From positions 1 to 9,905 of the forward strand of contig JBJOIT010000073.1 of the NCBI GenBank assembly GCA_046046915.1: a DNA stretch of 9,905 nucleotides. Reading direction: 5' to 3'. How positions within the stretch are numbered: position 1 is the stretch's first letter; every line of letters starts with the position of its first letter. The notes under the pieces are model-generated. The model saw only the letters and a program-made list of their open reading frames with translations. It was not told where the DNA came from and ran no database searches. This stretch comes from JBEEJZ01 sp046046915 (lineage in GTDB: Bacteria; Pseudomonadota; Gammaproteobacteria; Burkholderiales; Burkholderiaceae_C). Of the stretch, positions 1 to 5,193 are shown in pieces. The translations under genes were made by a program, and so were the position numbers.

Positions 1-20
1 GTTCATTGTCGATGCTAGCC

Positions 21-1352
21 ATGGATTTTTTGTTGATTGCCCTGCTCACGCTGCTCAATGGCGTGTTTGCCATGTCTGAGATGGCCCTGGCCTCCAGCCG
101 CAAGGCGCGCTTGAGTGCGATGGCCGAGGCGGGCGACAAGGGGGCGGCGGCTTCGCTAGAGCTGCTGAACCACCCGACGCAGTTTTTGTCGTCGGTACAG
201 GTGGGCATTACCTCGATCGGCATGCTTAACGGTATTTTGGGCGAAGCGGCGTTTAGCGCAGGTTTGTCCTTGTGGCTGCAGGGCTGGGGCATGGCAGCGG
301 GCGCGGCCGACATCACCGCCACGGCCCTGGTGGTGACCATCATCACTTACGTCACCATTGTGTTTGGCGAGCTGGTGCCCAAGCGTATCGGCCAGCTGTT
401 TCCGGAGGCCGTGGCACGCTGGGTGGCACGGCCCATGACCTGGGTGGCCACGGGAGCCAAGCCTTTTGTACGGCTGCTCTCGCTCAGCACCCAGGGCGTG
501 CTCAAGGTGCTGCGGGTGGACAACGCCGCTGCCCGCGCTGTGACAGAAGAAGAAATTACCGCCAGTCTTGAAGAGGGGCTGGATGCCGGCGTGATTGAGG
601 AGCACGAGCACCAGATGGTGCAAAACGTGTTTCGGCTGGACGACCGGCCGCTGACGTCGCTGATGGTGCCGCGCAGCGACGTGGCCTGGCTGGAAGCGGG
701 CGACACAGTGGCGCAGTGCTTGGCGACCATAGCCCAAGGGGGCGAACGTGAAACCCATTCCTGGTACCCAGTGTGCCGGGGCTCGCTGGATGATGTGCTG
801 GGCATCATCAGTGTGGGCCGGCTGCTGGCGCTGGGTGTGGCCCATGAAGGAGCTATCGAACCCGAGGCGCAGGCTGCAGTGTTTGTGCCCGAAACCCTGA
901 CCGGCATGGAGCTGCTGGAGCAGTTTCGGGCGCGCGCGGGCCGCATGGTTTTTGTGGTGGATGAATACGGTGTGGTGCAAGGTCTGCTGACGCCAGGTGA
1001 CCTGCTGGAGGCCATCACCGGCGAGCTACAGCCCGATGCACAGATCGACGCCTGGGCTACGCCGCGGGAAGACGGCTCGTGGCTGCTGGACGGCCTGATG
1101 CCGGTGGATGAACTCAAGACCCGTCTGGGCATAGACGACTTGCCAGACCAGGAGCGAGGCCGCTACAACACCCTGGCGGGCTTGCTGATGGCGGTGTCGG
1201 GCCACTTGCCGGTAACGGGAGAGCGCATCCCCTGTGCCGACTGGGTGTTTGAGGTGGTGGACCTGGATGGTCGCCGAATAGACAAGGTGCTGGCGCAGCG
1301 GGTGCCTGAGTCCGAACCTGACGACGCTGCCTCTACAACACTCAATATCTAG
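21..1352 (+). CDS. CNNM/CorC-type (hemolysin family, UPF0053) membrane protein with CBS pair
   Basis: Integral inner-membrane protein of the CNNM/CorC family. Members are linked to divalent-cation (Mg2+/Co2+) efflux or homeostasis, and 'hemolysin' is a historical label. From Met21 the protein is 443 aa, a normal family length. An N-terminal CNNM transmembrane domain covers roughly residues 1-170, with hydrophobic segments at about 1-20, 55-75 and 98-116 and the family motif GELVPKRI at 116-123. A tandem CBS domain follows (about 205-335; second repeat near VVDEYGVVQGLL). A C-terminal CorC/HlyC domain covers about 350-430, including the PDQERGRYNTLAG stretch. The start is uncertain: TTG6, ATG12 and ATG21 are in frame and no ribosome binding site is visible so close to the window edge. 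ATG21 is preferred because homologues usually begin with an MDFLL-like sequence. It converges on the next gene, with the stop codons overlapping. The family call is firm; the transported ion is not shown here. Confidence 0.93.
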   Translation: MDFLLIALLTLLNGVFAMSEMALASSRKARLSAMAEAGDKGAAASLELLNHPTQFLSSVQVGITSIGMLNGILGEAAFSAGLSLWLQGWGMAAGAADITATALVVTIITYVTIVFGELVPKRIGQLFPEAVARWVARPMTWVATGAKPFVRLLSLSTQGVLKVLRVDNAAARAVTEEEITASLEEGLDAGVIEEHEHQMVQNVFRLDDRPLTSLMVPRSDVAWLEAGDTVAQCLATIAQGGERETHSWYPVCRGSLDDVLGIISVGRLLALGVAHEGAIEPEAQAAVFVPETLTGMELLEQFRARAGRMVFVVDEYGVVQGLLTPGDLLEAITGELQPDAQIDAWATPREDGSWLLDGLMPVDELKTRLGIDDLPDQERGRYNTLAGLLMAVSGHLPVTGERIPCADWVFEVVDLDGRRIDKVLAQRVPESEPDDAASTTLNI

Positions 1353-2119
1353 ACCCGCCCGGCCAGGCGGTAGGCCCACAAACCCACGATTTCGTGCAGG
1401 GCTGTCTGCCACTTGTCGGCACCCTGGCGTAAGGAATATTCCAGCCAGGCACTGTTAGTGCTGCTGCGGTAGTCCACCGGGTAGGGGGTGACGTTCCAGC
1501 CGGCCTTGCGAAACACCGCCAGCGAGCGCGGCATGTGCCAGGCCGAGGTGAGCAGCAGCCAGGGTTGGGTGATGTCCACGCCGGGCAACTGTGCGCTCAG
1601 GGTGGCGTTGTCAAAGGTGGTGCGCGAGGCGTCTTCCAGCAACAAGCGGTCTTGGCTGATGCCCATGGCGTGAAAGTAAACCTCCGCCCGCTCGGCCTCG
1701 GTAAAAGCCTTGAAGTTCAGCTCACCCTCGCCCCCGGTAAAGAGCACGCGCCACTGTGGGTGCTGGCGCAGCAGGGCCACGGGGGCGGTCATGCGCTCGG
1801 CCCCGGCATTGAGGGCGACCTGGCCCGGTCGCTCCCAAAAACGCGAGGGCTCCAGCGCCCCGCCCAGCACCACGATGCCGGCGTAGCCCGACAAATCGGC
1901 CTGCGGTGCAGGCCCCGGGTGCTGCTCTTCCAGATGGCGTAGCAGGGCCTCGGGCAGCGCTAGCCAGCCCACCAGGAACATGAGAACCAAAGACGTCTTG
2001 CAAGCACGCAAGCCCAAGGCGGGGCGGTGTTGCATGAGCCACAGGCCCAAGGCCAGTAAGGCCATGGCCCAAAAGAGCGGCTGGGTGGCAAAAGACAGCA
2101 GTTTCGAGGCAATGAACAT
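1349..2119 (-). CDS. YdcF/ElyC/SanA-like DUF218 membrane protein
   Basis: A 256-aa protein with two N-terminal membrane segments (about 8-29 and 42-59) followed by a DUF218 domain. Visible family marks are VVLGGA at 83-88, the TGGEG loop at 128-132, an ED-x-SRTT-x-DNA stretch at 162-172 and TSAWHMPRS at 191-199. The membrane topology resembles ElyC (YcbC) of E. coli, which supports envelope integrity and peptidoglycan or undecaprenyl-carrier-dependent steps; the biochemical reaction of the family is not settled. Upstream of the ATG lies GGCAGGACAATCGGGGC, with an AGGA about 10 nt from the start. The gene begins only 45 bp after the stop of the preceding leftward gene and no U-tract terminator separates them, so it may be the last cistron of the leftward operon or an unrelated neighbour with its own promoter. 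It shares its stop tetranucleotide with the convergent CNNM/CorC gene. Family assignment is secure; function is not. Confidence 0.9.
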   Translation of the reverse strand: MFIASKLLSFATQPLFWAMALLALGLWLMQHRPALGLRACKTSLVLMFLVGWLALPEALLRHLEEQHPGPAPQADLSGYAGIVVLGGALEPSRFWERPGQVALNAGAERMTAPVALLRQHPQWRVLFTGGEGELNFKAFTEAERAEVYFHAMGISQDRLLLEDASRTTFDNATLSAQLPGVDITQPWLLLTSAWHMPRSLAVFRKAGWNVTPYPVDYRSSTNSAWLEYSLRQGADKWQTALHEIVGLWAYRLAGRV

Positions 2120-2164
2120 GCCCCGATTGTCCTGCCATCGTCAGCCGCAGGGGCTGGTCAACTG

Positions 2165-2788
2165 TCAGCGCCGGGCCAGTGCGCTGGCAATCGCTTCGTT
2201 GATGCTGGCTTGCAGGTTCAGGCTTTTGAGCAGTCCCAGCGCATTGGTGCTGGCCTCAATCACCGTCTGATTGCGCAGGCTCTGGTTGTTCAGCGTGTTT
2301 TGCAGGGTGGTGGACCAGGCTGTCTTGCTCAGGGCATCAGGCGCAATCGTATTGCCCGGTCCGTTTTGCACGATCAGTGCGCGGTTGGCCGCCATTTGCT
2401 GGCCCCACGCCAGGGCTTGTGCCGGGTTCATGGTGCGCAGGTCACCCAGATGAAAGGAGGTGCTTGTCACAAGCTGGTCGTTGACGTAGACCGCGCGGCT
2501 GATGCCAAAGCTGACCACCAGCCCGGCGCCCAGATCAAAGCCACCGCGCAACTGGTTCAGAGTGTCATCGCTGGCGGCCAGCCAGATCTCGGCTGCCGTC
2601 TTGGCGGGCGTGGGCGAAGACCTGGGTATCTGGCTGGCGAGCGCCGCCGTGGCTGTGAGCGTGGCTGAGACTGTGACTGTGGCGGTCACCCGTCTGCCGG
2701 AGAGCAGAACTGTCGCAAGACGGGGTCTTGTCCACACAGTGGGTTTGCGCATCGTCTCGTGTGCAAGGGTGTTCGTGAGCGTGTTCAT
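2165..2788 (-). CDS. unrecognised exported protein with an LRGG (double-glycine-like) site
   Basis: No assigned function. I place the start at 2788 (207 aa), not further upstream, because a strong AGGAG sits 7-8 nt before this ATG and the ATG overlaps the stop of the peptidase gene by one base (TGATG), indicating translational coupling. The N-terminus is long and basic (two Arg at 32-33), followed by a T/V/A-rich hydrophobic stretch at about 34-52 that could be an atypical signal peptide. A Ser/Thr/Pro spacer follows. Residues 73-83 read SDDTLNQLRGG, with Ser at -11, Leu at -7, Leu at -4 and Gly-Gly at -2/-1, the spacing of double-glycine leader sites cut by C39 peptidases. The remainder (84-207) holds a beta-like segment (FGISRAVYVNDQLV), QNGPGN at 141-146 and a Q/N-rich stretch near 163-174. 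It could be a minor fibre component, an anchor or a chaperone. Its place in the operon ties it to the C39 system. Confidence 0.85.
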   Translation of the reverse strand: MNTLTNTLAHETMRKPTVWTRPRLATVLLSGRRVTATVTVSATLTATAALASQIPRSSPTPAKTAAEIWLAASDDTLNQLRGGFDLGAGLVVSFGISRAVYVNDQLVTSTSFHLGDLRTMNPAQALAWGQQMAANRALIVQNGPGNTIAPDALSKTAWSTTLQNTLNNQSLRNQTVIEASTNALGLLKSLNLQASINEAIASALARR

Positions 2789-3507
2789 CAAAAATCTCCT
2801 GTGCTGTGCTTGGGCAGCGTGATGCCGGCCATGCCGTTGCTGTTGAGGCCACCGGCCAAAGGGGCCCGTGGTGCTGTGCGCCAGTCTTGCGCCAGGTTGA
2901 ATCGGGCTGTGTCCATGCGGTTGTGCACCACAAAGAGCAAGCGACTTTTCCACATGGCCTCAAATTCGCTGCGCGGCAGAGAGCGTGTGCCACGTGCGGG
3001 ATCGCCCAGCAAAACCCGGTCGTCGCGCAGGCCTTTGATCACCACAAAGTGCTGGTAGCCAGCCTCGTTGATCAGCACGATGGCTGGCACCCGGGCCTCA
3101 ACCAGCTTGTCCAGAGGCTGCTCAAAGCCGTCGGCCTCCAGGCCCAGGGACTTGAGGTAGGCCTTCATGTCGAGTAATGAAAAACCCTCGGTGCGTATCC
3201 TGGCCTGATCGCCGTACTTGAACATGTGCTCGAACACGGTGCTTTCGCTCACCGCGATGCCGTAGTGGTGGGTGAGCAGGGTGGCCAGGGCGGCTGAACC
3301 GCAGCTGAAGTCGTACTGCTGCAACAGTGTGCGGGCCAGTCGGCCTTCACGCAGGCTGGTGAGCGGCAAGCGCACATCGCCGCCCCCTACACCTGGCATC
3401 AGCGCGGGCTGGGCTTCCTGCGCGATGGCTTGCGGATTCAGGCTGGGCAGCAACAAGGCGCTCGCCAACAGCCACCCTGGCCGAATTGAAAAACAGAGTG
3501 AGCGCAT
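2788..3507 (-). CDS. exported C39-family cysteine peptidase (FapD-like)
   Basis: A 239-aa stand-alone C39 peptidase. Residues 1-30 form a signal peptide (hydrophobic core 11-21, AIAQ near the cut), so it should act in the periplasm, unlike the C39 domains fused to bacteriocin ABC exporters. Catalytic features are visible: oxyanion Gln63 and Cys69 in QQYDFSCGSAALATLL, His153 in YQHFVVIKGL and Asp169 in LLGDPARGT. The residue before Cys is Ser instead of the Asp common in exporter-type C39 domains. A C-terminal tail of about 40 residues (200-239) lies beyond the usual domain. In Pseudomonas fap operons the homologous position is filled by FapD, also a C39 peptidase. Likely substrates are its operon partners, two of which carry LRGG sites. 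The start has only a weak AGTAGG-like ribosome site, partly inside a hairpin, and lies 8 bp after the previous gene. The stop overlaps the next ATG. Confidence 0.92.
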   Translation of the reverse strand: MRSLCFSIRPGWLLASALLLPSLNPQAIAQEAQPALMPGVGGGDVRLPLTSLREGRLARTLLQQYDFSCGSAALATLLTHHYGIAVSESTVFEHMFKYGDQARIRTEGFSLLDMKAYLKSLGLEADGFEQPLDKLVEARVPAIVLINEAGYQHFVVIKGLRDDRVLLGDPARGTRSLPRSEFEAMWKSRLLFVVHNRMDTARFNLAQDWRTAPRAPLAGGLNSNGMAGITLPKHSTGDF

Positions 3508-3515
3508 GCGATGGC

Positions 3516-3875
3516 CTACTGAACCTGGAGGTTCAGGATCACGGCGTTTTGAATCAACACATTCGCGCCTGAATTCTGAATGACCACCGGAATGCCACTG
3601 GCACTGGCGAACGCGCCAGAGCCGATCAGGTTGGTGCCCGTGACAACATGGCTGGCGGTGTTGTCGGCGGTGGTGCCGTCCAGCGTCATGTGGTTGAGTA
3701 CCAGCTCACTTCCACCCCGCAAGCTGCCCAGTAGAACGGTGTTGACGGGTTGCGCGAAAAGGGCCAGCCCATTTCCGGGTTCTGTCAGGGGCTCCACAGG
3801 ATCTGCTGCGTGAGCCAGCGGCAGGACGAGCAGCAGGCCCAGACCTCCCAGCAGATGTATGCGATTGAGTTTCAT
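3516..3875 (-). CDS. small secreted protein with C-terminal QNSG motif, possible minor fibre subunit
   Basis: A 119-aa exported protein that I cannot match to a named family. The start at 3875 is chosen over an in-frame ATG at 3896 because AAAGGA lies 7 nt upstream of it, while the upstream ATG has no ribosome site. The signal peptide is clear: MKLNR, a Leu-rich core and cleavage after AHA at residue 23. The mature part contains LLGSLRGG (48-55), whose Leu -7, Leu -4 and Gly-Gly spacing resembles a C39 double-glycine site, then a polar TLDGTTADNTASHVVTG-type region. The C-terminus (94-112) carries GI-x4-QNSG-x3-L-I-Q-x2-V. The same C-terminal motif ends the Gly-rich protein encoded upstream, suggesting that both proteins fold into or join the same polymer. 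It is the second cistron of the leftward operon, behind an inter-cistronic hairpin. Exported status is firm; the subunit role is inference. Confidence 0.82.
   Translation of the reverse strand: MKLNRIHLLGGLGLLLVLPLAHAADPVEPLTEPGNGLALFAQPVNTVLLGSLRGGSELVLNHMTLDGTTADNTASHVVTGTNLIGSGAFASASGIPVVIQNSGANVLIQNAVILNLQVQ
3519..3536 (-). promoter_or_regulatory. hairpin at the end of the small secreted gene, before the peptidase start
   Basis: A perfect 18-bp inverted repeat, CTGAACCT-GG-AGGTTCAG, falls on the last codons of the small secreted protein, just before its TAG. The RNA stem ends 11 nt ahead of the peptidase ATG, so it can cover part of the only purine-rich stretch near that start. It may reduce peptidase translation or protect the 3' end of a processed upstream mRNA. 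The repeat is seen directly; the role is inferred. Because it encodes LNLQVQ it might be partly a coding coincidence. Confidence 0.45.
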
Positions 3876-3923
3876 GGTGCGTCCTTTTGTTGTCATGGGC
3901 TTTTGAGTCCAAGTTCACAAATG

Positions 3924-3966
3924 GGCGAGCACCCCATCCAGCCACGTACTGCAAGGGGTGCCCGCC
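3924..3966 (-). promoter_or_regulatory. inter-cistronic hairpin after the Gly-rich gene
   Basis: In the 97-bp gap between the Gly-rich gene and the small secreted gene, GGCGAGCACCCC (3924-3935) pairs with GGGGTGCCCGCC (3955-3966). This gives 11 of 12 pairs, one A-C mismatch and a 19-nt loop. In the leftward transcript it begins 7 nt after the stop codon of the Gly-rich gene. No U-run follows it, so it is unlikely to be a complete intrinsic terminator. It fits a partial attenuator or an mRNA-stabilising element that raises the first cistron over later ones, as expected for a major structural subunit. Confidence 0.55.
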
Positions 3967-3972
3967 AGCTCA

Positions 3973-4815
3973 TCAGTGGGCGCTGAGGTTGGCCTGCACG
4001 TTCACGCTTTGCTGAACCAGTGAGCTAACGCCGCTGTTTTGAGCAATGGTCATGATGCCGGCGGCCGACTGTCCGACATTCATCATGGTGTTGGCCATGC
4101 TGAAGGTACCTGCGTTGACGCTGACCAAGCCACCGCCACCTGCGCTGCCCCCGGTGGCGCCACCGCCTGCACCGCCAGAGGCCAGATTGGTGCCGCCTGA
4201 CCCTGCACCGCCTGCACCACTGGTGGCGGTGCCACCTGCGCCGCCGCTACCGGATTGGCTATCGCCATTGCTGGCGGTGCTTTGGCCGCCGGTGTGGACG
4301 TCGCCGGTTTCAGCCTCGCCGCTGGCGCCGCCCAGCGCGCCAAAGCTGCTACCGCCCTTGCCGCCGACGCCCATGCCCATGGCCTTGCCTCCGCCAGCGC
4401 TGCCGCCATCACCACCCGTGGCAAAGCCGCCGTCCGCCGAGCCAAAGCTGTGCGCGCTGTTGCCCACGTTCATGACGTGGTTGTGCGAGACCGTGCCACT
4501 CAGGCTGCTGGTGGCCGTTGCAGTGGTCTGGTTGAAGGCGTTGCTGAAGGTGCCCCACGAGCCGTTGTTCAGCGCCACAGACCGGGCGGCACTTGCGGTG
4601 GCGTCGCCGGATTCCTTGTTGACACTGTTTTCGTTACGCGTTTCTGTCCGTGTGGACGTGTGGGTGCTCGTCGATTGATCCAGGTCGTAGTCAAGGTTCA
4701 GGCTGGGATGGTCGTCACGCGAACCGTGTTGGCGATCGCCACCTTGATCCGCAAATGCGGCACTGCTGAATCCAAAAGCCAAAACAAGGGCCGAAGCCAA
4801 AAGGGTTTTTTTCAT
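3973..4815 (-). CDS. Gly-rich secreted protein with duplicated N/Q motifs, candidate major fibre subunit
   Basis: A 280-aa exported, low-complexity protein. The start has an excellent AGGAG 6 nt upstream, and MKKTLLASALVLAFGFSSAAFA is a typical signal peptide cut after residue 22. The mature protein has a charged, Thr/Asn-rich head (23-80), a first motif block with GTFSNA (88-93) and NVGNSA (116-121), a Gly/Ser/Ala linker (about 122-230) and a second block with GTFSMA (236-241), NVGQSA (246-251) and the terminal GI-x4-QNSG-x3-L-V-Q-x2-V (253-271). Paired conserved blocks split by a variable linker recall the repeat-linker plan of FapC, but I see no close sequence match to it. There is no cysteine. 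It is the first gene of the leftward operon, about 60 nt downstream of the predicted sigma-54 start site and followed by a hairpin, both fitting high regulated expression. Alternatives are an adhesin or a matrix protein that is not amyloid. Confidence 0.85.
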   Translation of the reverse strand: MKKTLLASALVLAFGFSSAAFADQGGDRQHGSRDDHPSLNLDYDLDQSTSTHTSTRTETRNENSVNKESGDATASAARSVALNNGSWGTFSNAFNQTTATATSSLSGTVSHNHVMNVGNSAHSFGSADGGFATGGDGGSAGGGKAMGMGVGGKGGSSFGALGGASGEAETGDVHTGGQSTASNGDSQSGSGGAGGTATSGAGGAGSGGTNLASGGAGGGATGGSAGGGGLVSVNAGTFSMANTMMNVGQSAAGIMTIAQNSGVSSLVQQSVNVQANLSAH

Positions 4816-4886
4816 GGAAGCTCCTAAAGTTGAAGTGAACAGTCTGTCCTAGGTGATCTGCGTTGCCGCACATCGACAGGGCTAGC

Positions 4887-4901
4887 GCAATGGCGGTGCC
4901 A
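4887..4901 (-). promoter_or_regulatory. sigma-54 (-24/-12) promoter of the leftward operon
   Basis: On the minus strand the sequence reads TGGCAC-CGCCA-TTGC, matching all ten fixed bases of the RpoN consensus TGGCAC-N5-TTGC. The GG lies at -25/-24 and the GC at -13/-12 if transcription starts near 4875. That predicts a leader of about 60 nt before the Gly-rich gene. I found no other TGGCAC-N5-TTGC match on either strand, and a sigma-54 activator gene lies in the same cluster. Confidence 0.88.
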
Positions 4902-4917
4902 AGGTGCCCCCGAAAAC

Positions 4918-4930
4918 CATCAAGCCATTG
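4918..4930. promoter_or_regulatory. IHF-like binding site
   Basis: CATCAAGCCATTG matches the IHF core WATCAA-N4-TTR at every fixed position except the first. It lies at about -43 to -55 of the predicted sigma-54 start and borders an A/T-rich tract (4931-4955). IHF commonly bends DNA between enhancer and promoter in sigma-54 systems, so the position adds weight to a short and degenerate match. Confidence 0.5.
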
Positions 4931-4972
4931 ATTTCATTGAAGTAAATAAAAAATGGTGCGACCCCGTCGCCT

Positions 4973-4984
4973 TGACTCAGGTCA
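4973..4984. promoter_or_regulatory. candidate operator, TGAC-TCAG-GTCA inverted repeat
   Basis: A perfect 4+4 inverted repeat at about -98 to -109 of the sigma-54 promoter. Read on the minus strand it contains GACCTGAGTCA, matched 10 of 11 by GACCTGAGACA on the plus strand at 5183-5193. A repeated word on both sides of a divergent regulatory region is what a shared regulator site would look like, but the word is short. Confidence 0.3.
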
Positions 4985-5009
4985 CTTGGGAGAGATGCCT
5001 CAGGCCTTT

Positions 5010-5027
5010 TGTCACGGCTCCCAGACA
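5010..5027. promoter_or_regulatory. candidate enhancer site, TGTC-N10-GACA
   Basis: An 18-bp dyad with 4-bp arms and a 10-bp spacer at about -135 to -152, a typical distance for sigma-54 activator sites. A near copy, TGTC-N10-GACG, lies at 5124-5141. Spacing and symmetry suit a dimeric Fis-type helix-turn-helix protein. The evidence is only the repeat and its position. Confidence 0.35.
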
Positions 5028-5123
5028 GTGGGCTGATGTGCGCCAGCGCAAGCGTCCTTCCGCAGGGCTAGCCAGGGCAGGCTAGGTCGTCTGCGTCGGG
5101 GGCTGTGAGCTGGGCGCGAGAAC

Positions 5124-5141
5124 TGTCCCGCAGATGAGACG
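5124..5141. promoter_or_regulatory. second candidate enhancer site, TGTC-N10-GACG
   Basis: Same spacing as the dyad at 5010-5027 with one arm base changed. The two centres are 114 bp apart, close to 11 helical turns, which would put both on the same face of the DNA. This one lies at about -249 to -266 of the leftward start and about 195 bp before the rightward gene. Confidence 0.25.
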
Positions 5142-5182
5142 CTTGAGCCGCACAGGGCCCCCGTGGGCACTTATGTGCTTCA

Positions 5183-5193
5183 GACCTGAGACA
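5183..5193. promoter_or_regulatory. second copy of the GACCTGAG word
   Basis: GACCTGAGACA on the plus strand, a 10-of-11 match to the minus-strand word at 4973-4983 and in the opposite orientation. It overlaps a small dyad CCTG-AGA-CAGG and lies about 140 bp before the beta-barrel gene. It is weak on its own and listed because it repeats. Confidence 0.25.

Noticed and set aside
156..1132. Minus-strand frames of more than 250 aa opposite the CNNM/CorC gene
   Set aside because: His/Ser/Arg-rich shadow translations without family motifs, opposite a gene with clear domains.
1355..1370. CCGCC-CGGCCA-GGCGG hairpin just after the CNNM/CorC stop
   Set aside because: Only five pairs, no T-run, and it lies in the coding end of the DUF218 gene; too weak to call a terminator.
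2142..2156. CAGCC-GCAGG-GGCTG hairpin after the LRGG protein gene
   Set aside because: Five pairs and no U-run; not enough to claim the leftward operon ends here.
2540..4815. Bacteriocin cluster, suggested by a C39 peptidase and Gly-Gly motifs
   Set aside because: There is no ABC exporter or immunity gene, the peptidase is a separate exported enzyme, and the candidate substrates carry Sec-type N-termini, so a fibre/matrix system fits better.
4046..4827. Long plus-strand reading frames (Pro-rich and Ala-rich) opposite the Gly-rich gene
   Set aside because: They arise from GCC/GGC repeats of the Gly-rich gene read in reverse. The minus-strand gene has a signal peptide, a strong ribosome site and a promoter; these have none.
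4972..5000. TTGACT with a 17-bp spacer to ATGCCT as a sigma-70 promoter
   Set aside because: The -10 hexamer is poor and the predicted start is more than 300 bp from the rightward gene.
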